From the NCBI RefSeq assembly GCF_029227915.1, contig NC_079880.1, positions 32,669,501 to 32,733,500 of the forward strand: a stretch of DNA of 64,000 bases, read 5' to 3'. Of the stretch, positions 53,808 to 64,000 are shown in pieces. The notes under the pieces were generated by a model that ran no database searches, was not told the origin of the DNA, and was given only the letters and a program-made list of their open reading frames with translations. A program made the position numbers and the translations under genes. Origin of the DNA: Hydractinia symbiolongicarpus. Lineage: Eukaryota; Cnidaria; Hydrozoa; Anthoathecata; Hydractiniidae. Positions within the stretch are counted from its first letter, which is position 1. Each line of letters starts with the position of its first letter.

Positions 53808-54749
53808 ATGTCAAAGCATATCATTACTCCAGAAGAAACGGAAAAACTAAGCCATATATATTACCAACCAGAAAATCTATGGACTGGACGAAAAGCCATC
53901 AAATTGCTCGTTGAAAAATCTGGTCTTTCCAAAAAGAAAATTATACAATGGCTTAGTCGTCAGTTGCTCTGGTTAAGGCATAATAAAGGCCCCAAGCGCA
54001 TCAATTATCCGCATTTCACAGTTACGAGGCCGAACGAAATGCATCAATTCGACCTACTCTATATGCCCCATGACAAGCTGTATAATAATACATACAAGTA
54101 TATTCTAACAGGCATCGATGCCGCCTCACGATACAAGGTCGCGAGGCCGTTGCGAACCAAAAGGGCTAATGAGGTCGCCGAGATGCTCAAGGATATATGC
54201 AAAGCAGGACCTCTACGATACCCAAAGATTTCCAATGCGATAATGGCAGTGAGTTCAAATCGGACGTGACAAAGCTGTTAGAGGCGGTCAACCACCAAGT
54301 CGTATAATAAAGTGCTAGCGGAAAGACTCTTCAAGCCTCAAGATGCTCAGGAGCTAGTCACTGACGAACAGAGTACCACCTGGGTGAAACAATTATACAA
54401 TATTGTGAAAACCATGAACAACACCAAAACTAACATGATTAAGCCGAGCAAGGCAGCCAAGCTTGATAATGTGCCACTTGCAAAAAATGAGAAGCACCCG
54501 GAGGAAAAGAATTTGCCTGATGATGGCCTTTACCTCTACCTCTTGCAACCTGGTGAGGAACATGGTGATGCCAAAAGACGTGCAACGGATGCGTGGTGGA
54601 GCAAGAAAACGTACAGGCTCGACCGTATCGTAACTGGTACACGCCTCCTGTACTTGGCAGATGGGCCTGATAGATCTTTTGTGGCTGAAGAGTTGATGCT
54701 AGTACCCGAGGGTGTTCAGGTACCGCCCGAGCATGTGAAAGAATGGTAA
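53808..54749 (+). pseudogene. Polinton integrase, broken in the catalytic core
   Basis: The N-terminal part (53808-54269) has a helical region, then the RVE core: EMHQFDLLYMP (first Asp), YKYILTGIDAASRY and ANEVAEML. The second catalytic Asp (in a DNGSEF block) lies at about 54242 in a shifted frame. The sequence then jumps to the C-terminal part (54312-54749: LAERLFKPQDAQE, and a chromo/SH3-like end with YRLDRIVTGTRLLYL). The stretch that should hold the catalytic Glu is missing near 54300-54312. The enzyme, which would insert the element's ends, cannot be active. Confidence 0.78.
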
Positions 54750-54798
54750 ATTTCTCGATTTTTGTGGCTCATAAGAGCTACAAAAACCATATAGGCGA

Positions 54799-55514
54799 TT
54801 ATGTCATGCTGATATCATACATGCCCTCGAATAACTCACGTGTGGCGTCATCGGGTAAGCTGAAATGATTACGCCATGAATTCTCTATCCCGAGATTATC
54901 ATCTCTGAACCTGTTCCATGTGTGGACTGCATTAGGATCATCGCATATTGGGTGTCTCTCTATCATATCCGGATACATCTCCCTTGGTGTACGAAGCTGA
55001 TCGTTTAGAGATCGACGTTGACAACGAATAATGTAATGGGGATGTTGCCCCTTTTTCCCACATTCATTAGGATCGTTCTTGTCAATAACACAGAGTACAT
55101 TATCGTATGGATAACCATTAGGAACATACCGATCACGAAGCTCCGCATTTTCTAAGGTTCGAAGATAGAGCTGTTGTTCTCTCTTGTTCAGGTCATCAGC
55201 GAGCATGGCTTTACCGCAAGCCATCTAATAATCTTAACAGCCTTTGGTTTTCTGGAACGTGCACAAATCTTCAAAGCAGCATCCAATGTAATGAAAGCAT
55301 CATAAGGATTTTTTACTTTGCCAAGGGGTTGGTTTGAAACCAACCCTATTTCATTACGTGAAATGATTGGAATATCTCGATATGACTCTGCAATATTAAC
55401 AATCCCCAAAAATCTCCCCAGATCAGCACGTTTAAAAAGAGGCTGATTTTGATCATCGAATAGAGTTTCGATGGCTCCAGCGGGCAATGTGTTAAATTCA
55501 ACAAGTGAGGACAT
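54799..55514 (-). pseudogene. KilA-N/BRO-type DNA-binding protein, frameshifted
   Basis: The N-terminal part (55514-55188) has a BRO-N-like domain: LFKRADLGRFLGIVNIAESY and FITLDAALKICARS, then KAVKIIRWLA. The C-terminal part (55224-54799) contains KREQQLYLRTLENAEL, HPHYIIRCQRRS and a WNRF block, which resembles the C-terminal domain (DUF3627-like) of large-DNA-virus proteins with KilA-N/MSV199 domains. The two overlap in different frames near 55190-55220, so one indel separates them. Such proteins are thought to be DNA-binding regulators; why this Polinton carries one is unclear. The assignment is by motif resemblance. Confidence 0.6.
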
Positions 55515-55525
55515 TTTTATTTGAT

Positions 55526-55723
55526 TTACATGAGTTTAACCAGGGTATAGATAATTAGGACAGTTGATATGACAAAATAATTAATATTCCTGTGGATTCT
55601 TTTCCTATATAGTGATTCACGAAGTTCCTCCTGAAGGGCTTCCAGACTCCGCTCCAGATAGGGTATGCGTTCGAGCTCCTCATGGCAAGCCCTCAGCTGT
55701 TGTTTTATCAATTCATATGACAT
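55526..55723 (-). CDS. Small coiled-coil tail-anchored protein
   Basis: A 65-aa ORF. An acidic coiled-coil-like helix (residues 5-37, ERIPYLERSLEALQEEL) and a basic linker (RKRIHR) are followed by a C-terminal hydrophobic segment (YFVISTVLIIYTLVKLM). Its stop is 11 bp before the ATG of the KilA/BRO-type gene, and its start abuts the end of the ATPase remnant at 55724. It is probably a minor structural protein of the element; no family was recognised. Confidence 0.5.
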   Translation of the reverse strand: MSYELIKQQLRACHEELERIPYLERSLEALQEELRESLYRKRIHRNINYFVISTVLIIYTLVKLM

Positions 55724-56045
55724 TTATTCTAAAACATTCCCAGCCCTAGGGTGTTCCAATCTAATATATAAGCACGCGTGCTTAGACTTTTTGAGTTGAT
55801 TCTTTATAGGCTCCCAGTCGTTAATTATGTTGGTTTCTTCATCCACCAGCTTCAAATCAGATCGTTCGTGTGGATACCAGAGAAACAACTGCTTTTTCTG
55901 TCGTCTTAAATTCTTCGGTAGTGCCGTGTAACTCTGAGTTATGAGCCACAACGAGTGCTTTCTAAGCCTCCCACTAATAGCCAATTCCAATAGGGGTTGC
56001 CTACGTTTATCCAGGTCTTCGTTTGAAATGATATCGTCTGCTAGT
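55724..56045 (-). pseudogene. Packaging ATPase, C-terminal half
   Basis: It holds the ATPase Walker B region (ADDII followed by DEDLDKRRQ-like NEDLDKRRQPLLELAI), then SLWLITQSYTALPKNLRRQ and LFLWYPHERSDLKL. These features are typical of the FtsK/HerA-like genome-packaging ATPases of Polintons. The Walker A half is absent: a deletion near 56045 fuses the ATPase to the DNA polymerase gene. The open frame runs to 56179 only because polymerase sequence is read in the wrong frame. It cannot hydrolyse ATP. Confidence 0.7.
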
Positions 56046-56854
56046 TGCGGTGATTCCGTATATTCTCCATAGTTTTTCCGAACACGCTCAGATTCATTAA
56101 CTTGTAAAAATCTTTGTCGAACTCCTTTTTGGCGGCTGTCCTTAGCATGGTATTGTGTTCGATATAACCTCGCAGCCATGCACTATGTTTGAATTGGATG
56201 TCGCGGTGAACCTTAGTTAATACCAATCCATATTTCAGGGCTTGATGTAAAGCTCCGATGTGTACCACATACTTCCGCTGGTGCTCGAGATTGGGGATCA
56301 ATTTTTTAACCCTGTATACCACCTTACGCTCCGGCAGGAAGGGTAATTCATTGTGTTTATCGTGTAAATCCTTCGGGTAATCAACATCTACCTCCAGGAG
56401 ATATCCATGTTTGTTATCAGATACCAGCTTATCGATCTTCTTTTCATCTATTATTTCTACATTTGATACCCACTTGAAACCATGGATAGGGAGAGACTGC
56501 TGCATTGCCCAACCGTATAGGTTGTTGGCGTCTAGGTACTGCAAATACGAGGACTCTTCATTGGAATCGTATTGGTCCCCCATGTATTTGTTGTTGGCCT
56601 TAGCATATCGGTGTACAGCCTGAGTTATACCCCCGTATACCTTTTTCAAAGATAAGGAGCATGTCGGGATCCGTCAGTAGCTCAAGCTTCACACCCGTGT
56701 ACTTAAGTGCTGCCTTCCAGGCGAGACCAGGTGCGCTGTAAAAATGAGCAGGATCGAGTTTGTAATTATCATGGCACACTCCTCGAAAGTTTTGGAATAT
56801 ATCAGTCAATAGCAGTACATCTGTCATTAAATATGCATCGTGGTAGTCACCCAT
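56046..56854 (-). pseudogene. Polinton PolB: Exo III and polymerase motifs A and B
   Basis: The fragment 56854-56600 starts with GDYHDAYLMTDVLLLTDIF, the Exo III block, and continues LDPAHFYSAPGLAWKAAL. The fragment 56649-56046 is in another frame. It has KYMGDQYD, the motif A equivalent YLDANNLYGWAM (about 56535-56500), and the motif B region KLMNLSVFGKTMENI. Motif C (the DTDS active-site aspartates) is missing because the sequence jumps into the ATPase near 56045. The polymerase is therefore dead. Confidence 0.8.
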
Positions 56855-57601
56855 GGTAGTCTCTGGATCTTTTGGAGTAATAGCATTCCATACTTTTTAA
56901 GCATGTTCGTAGTCGTTGTCACTGATAGAATTCATATTAAGGCTGCTATAGAAGGCCTCCTTTGGAGGTAGCTCAGTCTCCTCGAGTCGTCGCCAGTTAT
57001 TAATGTATTCATATGGGTAAAATCCCTTTCTACGCATTAGTGTAAAGGTGTCATCCTCAGAGAAATACCAACGGAGATTTTTGCATTGTTCATCATCGAG
57101 GTTGATTGCCAATTTTTCCAAGCTTGATGCCATAAAGCGTCAGCTATCTATAAATCTTATTTCGATCTTCTTATAAAATTCACCGTCACCATACTCCATA
57201 CCTGCAATGGGTACTTTGATTTTAACATTAAACGATATATACTTTTCGGTATTCTCGGCGATACAAGAGATCCTGAGTATCATATTTTTCGCCCAGCTCG
57301 CAAATGAACAAGTGCGCATCGTACCCCGATAGGTTGTGGAAGATCACAGGCACGTGGCTTGGTATCTAGTATCTAAGGTTGCAAATCGCGTGCGCTGCTC
57401 CTCTGTATAACCCCGTATAGTGACAATGGTCTCGAACTTTACGAATATATTGGTCGTTGTCAAAGGATTTAATGCATATATGGCAGGCACCCACAGCATC
57501 ATATTCATTCCTCTGCTCCTCCGTCAGTGCCGTCATGGGCTTCTGTGGGAAGATAGCGTAGAGCCGCTTTACCTCATCCTCCAAGTGGTTGACAAAGCGG
57601 G
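56855..57601 (-). pseudogene. Polinton PolB: zinc-binding insert and Exo II region
   Basis: The region is broken into several frames. 57584-57366 carries a Cys/His insert (CHICIKSF, VRDHCHYTGLYRGAAHAICN), a common feature of these polymerases that resembles an endonuclease VII-type zinc site. At about 57344-57318, in another frame, HNLSGYDAHLFI is the Exo II block. 57133-56897 gives FTLMRRKGFYPYEYINNW and ELPPKEAFYSSLN, the linker before Exo III. At least three frame changes lie inside this stretch. Confidence 0.7.
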
Positions 57602-58627
57602 TTACACAGTCCTCGCCATGTATACTGTTAGAGGATCAGGCACCTCACCATAAGCAAAGGTACTGTAGGTACACCAACCGCATGGTTCATGTTTGTTTAT
57701 GTTCTTAGTCTTTGTATCCCCAGCATTCCCTTTCATTGCGATTAGTAGGCTTTCAAAATCCGCATATATACCGAATGGGACCATAAATTGCTGCTGACCA
57801 TCTTGATAATATAACCATTTTTCTTTTTCACTCGGTATCGTTATCTTTACCGCTTCATTATCTTTGCAATATACATAATGTTTATCGCGGGATTCTATCG
57901 TTTGAAACCCCTGCAGGCAATTCAGACAAAAATGCATTTTCCCATGGTTCTTCGATATTTCACGTCCTAGTAGTCTTGATAGATTTTTGATGGCTACGTA
58001 ATGGTTCCTCTTCTCATCGGTAAGTAGTAGCAGATTAACCTGAGTATCCCTTTCGTTAAATGCCGATCGCCGTAAGATATTAAATTTTTTACCTGTTGCA
58101 TACAAGACGTTCACGGCAATGTCGGGATTGTTCCGCTCAAATTTTGTGATATCATTGATGGATGTTGGGAAATCAATGCCATCCCAATTATACCGCTTCT
58201 CATATGGTCGAAGCTTGCTTATTCTCTGATGATTTGTACCTACCTCTTCGTGATGTATGACGGCGATAATTGACCATTTAAAGCATTCATCATCATTATT
58301 AATAGGGTTGATGATGGCTTTTTTCATTGAGATCCATTTTGGTGTTTCGATATATGATGAGCCTCTCGTTAACTTCAATTTATGAAAATCTATATCCATG
58401 TTATTGATTCTACCGATGCTAAAGCCACTCTGGGGTAATGCAGGATTCTCCACATGCGTTTTAATATGAGCAAACATCGTATCCATCACTTCATCCACGT
58501 TTGTGCCCTGGAATATAGATGCCATGTTGCTGTGAAAGACCTTGTCTACTTCAATAAACTCGTTAGTACCATCGATTTGTTTTTTCCATAGTATCCATAG
58601 AGAGCACTGTATCTTTGCAGACTCCAT
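57602..58627 (-). pseudogene. Polinton PolB: N-terminal region and Exo I motif
   Basis: A 341-codon open fragment. The N-terminal half shows the conserved block KWISMKKAIINPINNDDECF and then VNLLLLTDEKRNHYVAIKNL. A Cys/His pair (HFCLNCLQGF, HYVYC) precedes the Exo I block FGIYADFESLL near residue 288. These occur in this order in protein-primed PolB enzymes of Polintons. The frame ends at 57602 and the protein goes on in other frames. The start is arbitrary because the gene probably extends to 59018. Confidence 0.75.
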
Positions 58628-58632
58628 TTCCT

Positions 58633-59018
58633 CTACCTGTTGTAGAGTTTCATCACATTGTTTTTGAACGTGTTATACGCGCTATTGACACCCTTCTTTA
58701 TAGACTCTGGCATATAGTCCACTAACCAATCAGACCACTCTCGCAGTTTACCCTTTACCACTGGATGAGTCCTCACCATCTCTTGGAGCTCGAATATGTC
58801 CATGGCCTCTGGTGTTGGTAGAATAGTCACTGATCTGACTGGGTTTCGTCGCTCGGCCCTCCTGAGTGGTCTCTGTGGTATATCCTCTGTGGGAGTTGGT
58901 GCTGGAGTAGCTTGTAATAAAGAAACAAGTTTGCTTTGCGTAATTTTGAATAACCCGTAAGCCCACGTGTTTTTGCAATTACGTGTAATTGTTTTACAGT
59001 ATTTGAATTTAAATCCAT
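58633..59018 (-). pseudogene. SAP-like N-terminal region of the PolB-associated protein
   Basis: The frame from 59018 begins with a SAP-like motif (LHVIAKTRGLTGYSKLRKANL), common at this end of Polinton polymerase genes. The later frame (58830-58633) has KLREWSDWLVDYMPESIKKG, a block I associate with the same genes. The two are separated by a frame change within 58750-58860. SAP motifs bind AT-rich DNA. Whether it was a separate protein or the N-terminus of PolB is not decided. Confidence 0.6.
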
Positions 59019-59033
59019 CTCCTTTATTATATA

Positions 59034-59766
59034 CTAGTCGATAAAGCCCGTGGAAAAATCCACTGAGGCAGGATAAAATTGATAAATAAGCGTCATATGA
59101 ATTGTGATGACGTCACCAACCCATCTGCAAAAAAATTAGAACCTTGTTTTTACGTTGCCTCTATTGTGCGGAGTTTAAAGCGCTGATCAAGAAAATGTAT
59201 GTAATCACGTGCTTTTGATAAATGATTAATAAGATATAAAGGTTTAAAAAATTTGCTGACGTCAGCACCGACCCGTCTAGACCCCTCAAATTTTTTTATT
59301 AAGAAATTAGTATACCTGTTGCCTTCATCGTATAGATCTTGAAACGCTGATCAAGAAAATGTATAGGATCATGTACTTTTGACAAACGGCTGCAGAGATA
59401 TTAGGGTTTGAAGGTTGTTTGATGACGTCATCAACCCGTGCATTCCGAAACGGATTCTGGGACATAGGTTTGGAAAAATCACCCAAATTGGTCCTAGGTG
59501 GTCCCTAGTTACCCACGCGGTGAAAAATCATTGACGTCACCACCTCGTTTCCAAGTTATTTGGCCTCGAAATTTTAAGTGCACTGTAATGGTTTCATTAA
59601 TTTAATATAGGATATTGACGTTAAAGTAGTGTTATTGACGTCGCGCTGTAATGTCAGAACTTTTAGCATATTAGACATGCATTTTTCGGCAACATCAAAG
59701 GAAAATGAAGACATCCACTTTGCCTGTCACAGACACACAGACACACCTAGCGTATTATTATATAGA
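59034..59766 (-). mobile_element. Non-autonomous Helitron, second family, with repeated TGACGTCA sites
   Basis: On the minus strand the 5' start is TCTATATAATAATACGC at 59766. The 3' end has a hairpin-like AGTGGATTTTTCCACGGG and CTAG at 59037-59034. It contains imperfect ~180-bp repeats, each with TGACGTCA (59108, 59257, 59423, 59532). It cuts the 5' end of the Polinton polymerase gene region. Confidence 0.75.
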
Positions 59767-61883
59767 TTTTTTTTCAATCAGCAAAATTTCTAGCACGGTC
59801 ATTATAATTTTCACTCATATTCTGTATAATATGAGTATACGCTATTGCGCATGACTTCGATTTCGTTTATATTATTTTGTGTTAGTATTTATTGTATCTA
59901 TCATTTAATATTATATATGTTTATGATTTGGTAGATGACGTCATGTATTTTACATTTTATATTATTATGTGTTAGTTATTGGCATTTAATATTATTTCAT
60001 ATTATTTTGTGTTGATTACTAACATTATTGGGAATTTCCCTTTGGACGATGTCGACAAAAGGTGTACGCCAGCACTATTTCGACCTGAAAAGTACCAAAT
60101 ACCTAAGACCTTACTAATAAACCCTGCCGAGTTCACTTCGGAGGGTGCGTCGTTAAGACAGCTTTCTGAATGCTTGTGGAACACCATTAATATTCAGCAC
60201 TGTCATATATTGTCTTAGGAGGCCCTAAAGTATCATCTAGCTATTGCAAGGAATTAAACATCGACGGAGGGGCAAGAAAGCTGTCTAAAAATGCGAAAAT
60301 GGTTGCTATGGGCGTTGCTATGCACTTATATTTGCGGTTGGTTGGAAAAAGTGGCAGAATGCGCAATAAAAACCTAAATTTGTCATAAGCCCTACTTGCC
60401 ACGGTATTCTAAGATGAATTTGCTGTCAGAAAACAGCTAAATGACAATTCTTGAACTTTAGAAATTTTTTTCTAGGGGAACCACCTTAAAACTGACGCGT
60501 TTGGTAATAAATTATTGCCGCCTCGTTTTGTAATAAAGAAGCTGATGCGTTTTGTCTTAAAACGGCTCATTTTGTAATGAAGCTACTTTTGGTGACTTTG
60601 GTTATATAAAACATGTTACTAGGAAACGACATGGGTGCAAACGATGTAAATGACTGAAAGCGAGGTAAAAAGGATCTCCCCATGACCGCAAATCACCTTT
60701 CTCATAGACTGTGTCTTTTCACACCTTGAAAACATTAGGTAATTCACATTTCTAAACTAATTTGAAATTTCCTTCAATTTAATAATTACTTCTTCCTTTT
60801 CCCTATCTTTATGCAATTCAAGTAGATTTATAGAAAAACTGCTTAATGAGCTGTAATTTTCTTAAATATTTCCTTAACTAGGGGAAATTTCATTAAAACT
60901 TGATTAAAGGCCATCCATCATTTATATACGCAAGTCGAAGGGACAGAATGTATCAGCTGCGCGTCGTGTGTGCGTATGACAAAACTTACAAAGTACTGCC
61001 GATTTATGCAGTTTTCTTTTATGATCGGTTTTAGGACATTTATATCGTATGACTAATGAAAGTTAGAAAAATCGAGATGAGTATGGATATGGGGGAGGAG
61101 GGAGTCAGTAGCGAAATCATGCACCGAAAATACTTTGAGCAAGCTTTTACAGTGTAAAAAATCAGTCGTTTAGTACAAAAGAACACCTATTTGTGCATAA
61201 CCTTTCCAGCTTTTTAGTGCTTATCTTCTTTTCATTGAAAAGGCACTCTAGCGAGGTTGATACATTATTAGAGAAGTATTAGGGATGTAGAATTTAGCAT
61301 TTGCACGTTGCACAACAAACCAAACCAGATTAGTCGCCTGGCGTTTTTTTCTTTTTACATTTTATTACTGACTTATAATAATAAGTAGCTACACGATAAA
61401 TAGCTTACGCATAAATAATATTTTCTAAACTGTTTTCTTTCCTTCCGTCAGTTTAATCGCACGGCATGTGTTTATAATTTTATTCTCACGATTTAAATTG
61501 TTGAAAATGCCAGTATTTATTAGTTCCAGAAAAAACAAGCTAGTTTTCGGAGCTTTTTGTCACTTTTTAATCGAAACGTTAGTCGTCCTGAAAAAGGGAA
61601 AACCAGCCCTGGGAACGAGGTTTGTAAATCAGGCACAAAAAACCTTAAGGTTAATTACAAACTACGTAGTTAATGTCAAGTGTCAAAGTGAGTTATTATA
61701 ATGCAGTAATTTAGCACCACGCAATTTTAAATGACTGTTAAGATGGCAGTATCCCTATGAAAATTCGAAAAAAAAGTTATTTCAGACTATAATCCATATT
61801 TTTTTTTATTATAATAGGCACTCTTATAACGATTTTATAGCTAGAATCTTTCACCAAAAATATTCCGTTATAACAATTCCTCT
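59767..61883. other. Unassigned AT-rich region
   Basis: A palindrome TCATATTCTGTATAATATGA lies near 59814. Imperfect repeats of TATATTATTTTGTGTTAGT run from about 59868 to 60015. The ORFs at 59979-60218 and 61468-61701 have no recognisable domain. The right end of the Polinton may be within the first few hundred bases, but I could not identify inverted repeats. Confidence 0.35.
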
Positions 61884-61887
61884 TTAA

Positions 61888-62641
61888 CCCTATTCGGTCC
61901 GGGGTTTTTCGAACATACTATGACCGGGGGGGGGGGGGGGGGGGGGGCGGATTCCGCCCCCCCTCAATAACTTTTTATAGGATTGTTCAAATTGAATCAA
62001 ACTTGGCACATTTATAGTACGTCATAAAAGGAACAAAATGGCGGCAATAAATTTTTGCTTGCGTCAGCACATTTTCTGTGACGTCATCAGAAGCTTGAAA
62101 ATTGTTAAAAATGCCACTATCTGCTTAAAATATAATTACTTTTGTTGTAGAGCGAATTTTTACATTCTGTTTGAAGTTTCTGAAAGCTAAATAAATTTTT
62201 TTTAACATATCTTCCGGTTTTTACATGGATCGGATAAAAAATTGCCAAAAATTGCCCAAAAATCCATTTTTTCCGATTTTTGGGTATAATCCGACAAAAT
62301 CGGGAAATCGGATTAGTCCCGTGTCAAAATTATTCAAAATGATTCTTCTTGATGAAACAAAGTCGTGTTGCAAGTTTCAAGTTCTAAGGATAATCCTAAC
62401 AGGAGTTATTATATTATCCCCATTCTAAGAATTTCGTAGAGATTTTAGGGGTAGTTTCGAGTAATGGCCAATATCAAAGCCTCTGAAAAGTATGGGACCT
62501 AAAAATTTAGCATGCAGGTGTTTAATAGATAAATGTTGAAACTCAGTAAGTATCATAGCCATATAAGAAAGCAATCAGGAGCTATTAAAAAAAAAACCGT
62601 CAGGGGGGGGGGGCGGAATCCGCCCCCCGGACCGAATAGGG
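61888..62641. mobile_element. piggyBac-type MITE, second copy, G22 tract
   Basis: Ends CCCTATTCGGTCCGGGG and CCCCGGACCGAATAGGG (the latter read with adjacent C-run) are flanked by TTAA (61884-61887 and 62642-62645). It has a run of 22 G at 61926-61947 followed by CGGATTCCGC and C-runs. The interior matches 43769-44403 in reverse orientation. Confidence 0.8.
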
Positions 62642-62645
62642 TTAA

Positions 62646-63281
62646 AGTAAAACGCCGTGAATAATTAATTAATTCAGCCGGTTATAGTTCCAGTGTTACG
62701 CCCTTGTAAAATTATGCGGACGGAAATGAAGTAATTTTTAAAGAAAAAGGTTAAAAACAACAAAGATGGCGCATAACATAGAATTTTACGACGATCTTTA
62801 TATACTGCACGAGCTTTAACTTTCGATAGCATTTTGTCCTTTATTAAAATTTTCAGACATGTTTGGTAAATCATACAGCTGCGATAGTGTGAGAAAATTT
62901 TTTTGCTCCGGATACTTTTCTTTTAACAGCGTATTAATTACATTAATAGTCGCCGCCATTTTCAAACAAAAGCGAACTTGGTTCGTACATATTTTTGTTA
63001 ATTTGTGACGTCACACGATGGATGAAGATTCGATCACTTCTTCGTCTTCTCAGAGTGTTTTAATTTTATCGCGAGATTAGAGCGATGAAAAAGGAAAGCT
63101 AAATTTTAGTAGAGTAACATCCTTGTAGAAAAGAAATTTCCAAACATTTTACAACATAGGAAAGTAGGTAAAGAAATAAAAAAAGTTTTAGACTGTTTTT
63201 GTTTTGTTTTGCTTTTATAAAATCATTCTGTGTTCAAATCACTGCGCATTTTCAAGAAAATGTAAAGAAAATTTATATACA
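62646..63281. other. Spacer, nothing recognised
   Basis: AT-rich sequence without a credible ORF, RNA gene or terminal repeat. Confidence 0.35.
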
Positions 63282-63325
63282 CTAGTCGTTAGCCCGTGGA
63301 AAAATCCACGGGTTCGCCCGTCGCA
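63282..63325 (-). mobile_element. Helitron 3' end remnant
   Basis: CTAG (63282-63285) followed by TCGTTAGCCCGTGGAAAAAT and CCACGGG is the minus-strand 3' terminus of the short Helitron family. Homology fades after GCCCGTCG, so only the end or a very short copy remains. It borders the gypsy-type sequence. Confidence 0.55.
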
Positions 63326-63421
63326 GCTGAGCTGTTGTATTTAGAAGCAGTAAAAACACGTGCGCATGCTACTCTATATATTTTCAACTGAACTTCACGT
63401 CTCGATAACCTCAAACACAAC

Positions 63422-64000
63422 ACTTCCCCCTCTTTAGTTCATTGTGTCCATTTTCACTTTACTAAACATAACAAGTTTCCCGATTGTCTCTTTTTTATAG
63501 ATTTACGATAAATCCGTTACTGTTGTTCAGGTAGGTACATTTTCATGAAAATAGTCTGGTCTTCTTCTAATTCTTTGAGGATATTTTCGTACATATAACT
63601 CCGTAGGTCTGGTGGTAGTTTCGTATTCTTCTGGAGTATCAATATCGTCCTCTTCCTCCCCCTCTTGATCAAAGTCGGTTGGTTTAAGCTTGGATAAGAA
63701 CTTAAAGTGTTGAACGTTGCGTGTGATAGTGTGTCCCGGTCGGCTTGCCGTCAATGTTGTACCTTGAACTCGCGTGACATAGTATGGTTTTGGATCAAAA
63801 GGGATTGAAAGCTTGTTGCTTTTCGGTTGTTTTACCAGCACGTAGTCGCCTTTGTCTATAGCTGGTTGGCGAGCATGAAGTCGGGCGTCGACATACTTTT
63901 TCATTTTAGGTTTTTGTTGTGCATCTCGGTGTGGTGCCTCCTTGATGGCATCCTTGTTCGGTTGGTTGTTAAGACTGGGTAATTTTCCTTTAACTTGTCG
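63422..64000 (-). mobile_element. 3' part of a Ty3/gypsy-type LTR retrotransposon
   Basis: The end of an integrase ORF is followed on the minus strand by a purine-rich tract (AAAGAGGGGGAAG, 63435-63423). Then TGTTGTG at 63422 is a plausible LTR start. The LTR would extend left, but no second LTR is in the window to confirm it. The element continues beyond the right edge. Confidence 0.5.
63527..64000 (-). CDS. Ty3/gypsy-type integrase C-terminal part (partial)
   Basis: The frame is open from the right edge to a stop at 63527, about 157 codons; the ATG at 63904 is internal. It carries the C-terminal signature of gypsy integrases: KGDYVLVKQPKSNKLSIPFD, then PYYVTRVQGTTLTASRPGH and an acidic tail with RIRRRPDYF. 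The catalytic core lies off the window. No lesion is visible in this part. Confidence 0.78.
   Translation of the reverse strand, partial: RQVKGKLPSLNNQPNKDAIKEAPHRDAQQKPKMKKYVDARLHARQPAIDKGDYVLVKQPKSNKLSIPFDPKPYYVTRVQGTTLTASRPGHTITRNVQHFKFLSKLKPTDFDQEGEEEDDIDTPEEYETTTRPTELYVRKYPQRIRRRPDYFHENVPT

Larger units (their letters stand above)
51088..59033. mobile_element. Decayed Polinton/adintovirus-like element
   Basis: One 8-kb block carries a double-jelly-roll-type capsid gene, small virion-type genes, a retroviral-type integrase, a KilA/BRO-type gene, a packaging ATPase piece and protein-primed-type DNA polymerase B pieces. This gene set defines Polintons (Mavericks) and the adintoviruses. Three capsid/integrase-side genes are on the plus strand, the rest on the minus strand. 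The terminal inverted repeats are not found; the right end is cut by a Helitron at 59034. Frameshifts and a deletion joining polymerase to ATPase show that it is a dead copy. Confidence 0.8.

Noticed and set aside
59979-60218. 79-codon ORF as a gene
   Set aside because: No domain, no neighbours supporting it, overlapped by an equally long antisense ORF.

Overview
The window reads as a non-coding, transposon-saturated stretch of an AT-rich metazoan nuclear genome. The Polinton/adintovirus-type genes, the P-type and YqaJ-carrying transposons and the abundance of Helitrons point to a cnidarian (inference; no host marker gene is present). I find no convincing host protein-coding gene: almost every recognisable ORF belongs to a mobile element, and several elements are nested inside one another with intact target-site duplications (TSDs), so the order of insertion can be read.

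Layout. 1-735 is the 3' part of a Helentron-like non-autonomous element whose fuller relative lies at 24595-27160. 1195-13936 is a head-to-tail string of canonical Helitrons (5' TCTCTWTAATAATAGCC, 3' hairpin plus CTAG). A full-length LINE (1877-5903, 9-bp TSD) sits in the first. A two-gene ISL2EU-like transposon (7642-11145: YqaJ nuclease, decayed THAP/DDE transposase, and a tRNA-like gene between them) and a hAT-type MITE (11616-12077) sit in the second long one. 13937-15244 is a 5'-truncated LINE. 17091-24383 is a P-superfamily transposon (29-bp inverted repeats, 7-bp TSD) with two convergent genes; its transposase is split by a Helitron (21065-23614). 27352-29945 is a TTAA-flanked transposon containing a further inverted-repeat element. 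31129-31800 is a decayed 2A/cysteine-protease gene. 35490-38030 is a Helentron-like element filled by a ~128-bp tandem array. 38208-41988 is a second Helitron tandem array, on the minus strand.

42522-50213 is a decayed autonomous Helentron on the minus strand: 2A-leader cysteine protease, basic repeats, DUF6570-like domain, HUH Rep, PIF1-type helicase, AP-type endonuclease. It is interrupted by a TTAA-flanked MITE (43769-44403) and a Helentron-like insert (48766-49574). About 51088-59033 is a decayed Polinton/adintovirus-like element: major capsid protein, small virion-type proteins, broken integrase, KilA/BRO-type protein, and a PolB and packaging-ATPase pair fused by a deletion. A minus-strand Helitron (59034-59766) cuts its right end, a second copy of the TTAA MITE lies at 61888-62641, and the end of a Ty3/gypsy-type pol runs off the right edge.

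Most unusual signals: an identical 16-nt stem-loop resembling the histone mRNA 3' stem-loop at the 3' ends of three genes in two unrelated DNA transposon superfamilies; a tRNA-like gene with a possible UUA anticodon inside a transposon; three independent 2A-like D(I/V)ExNPGP motifs, two of them leading a cysteine protease linked to Helentrons; and P-element subterminal inverted repeats that carry an ATG for each of its two genes.
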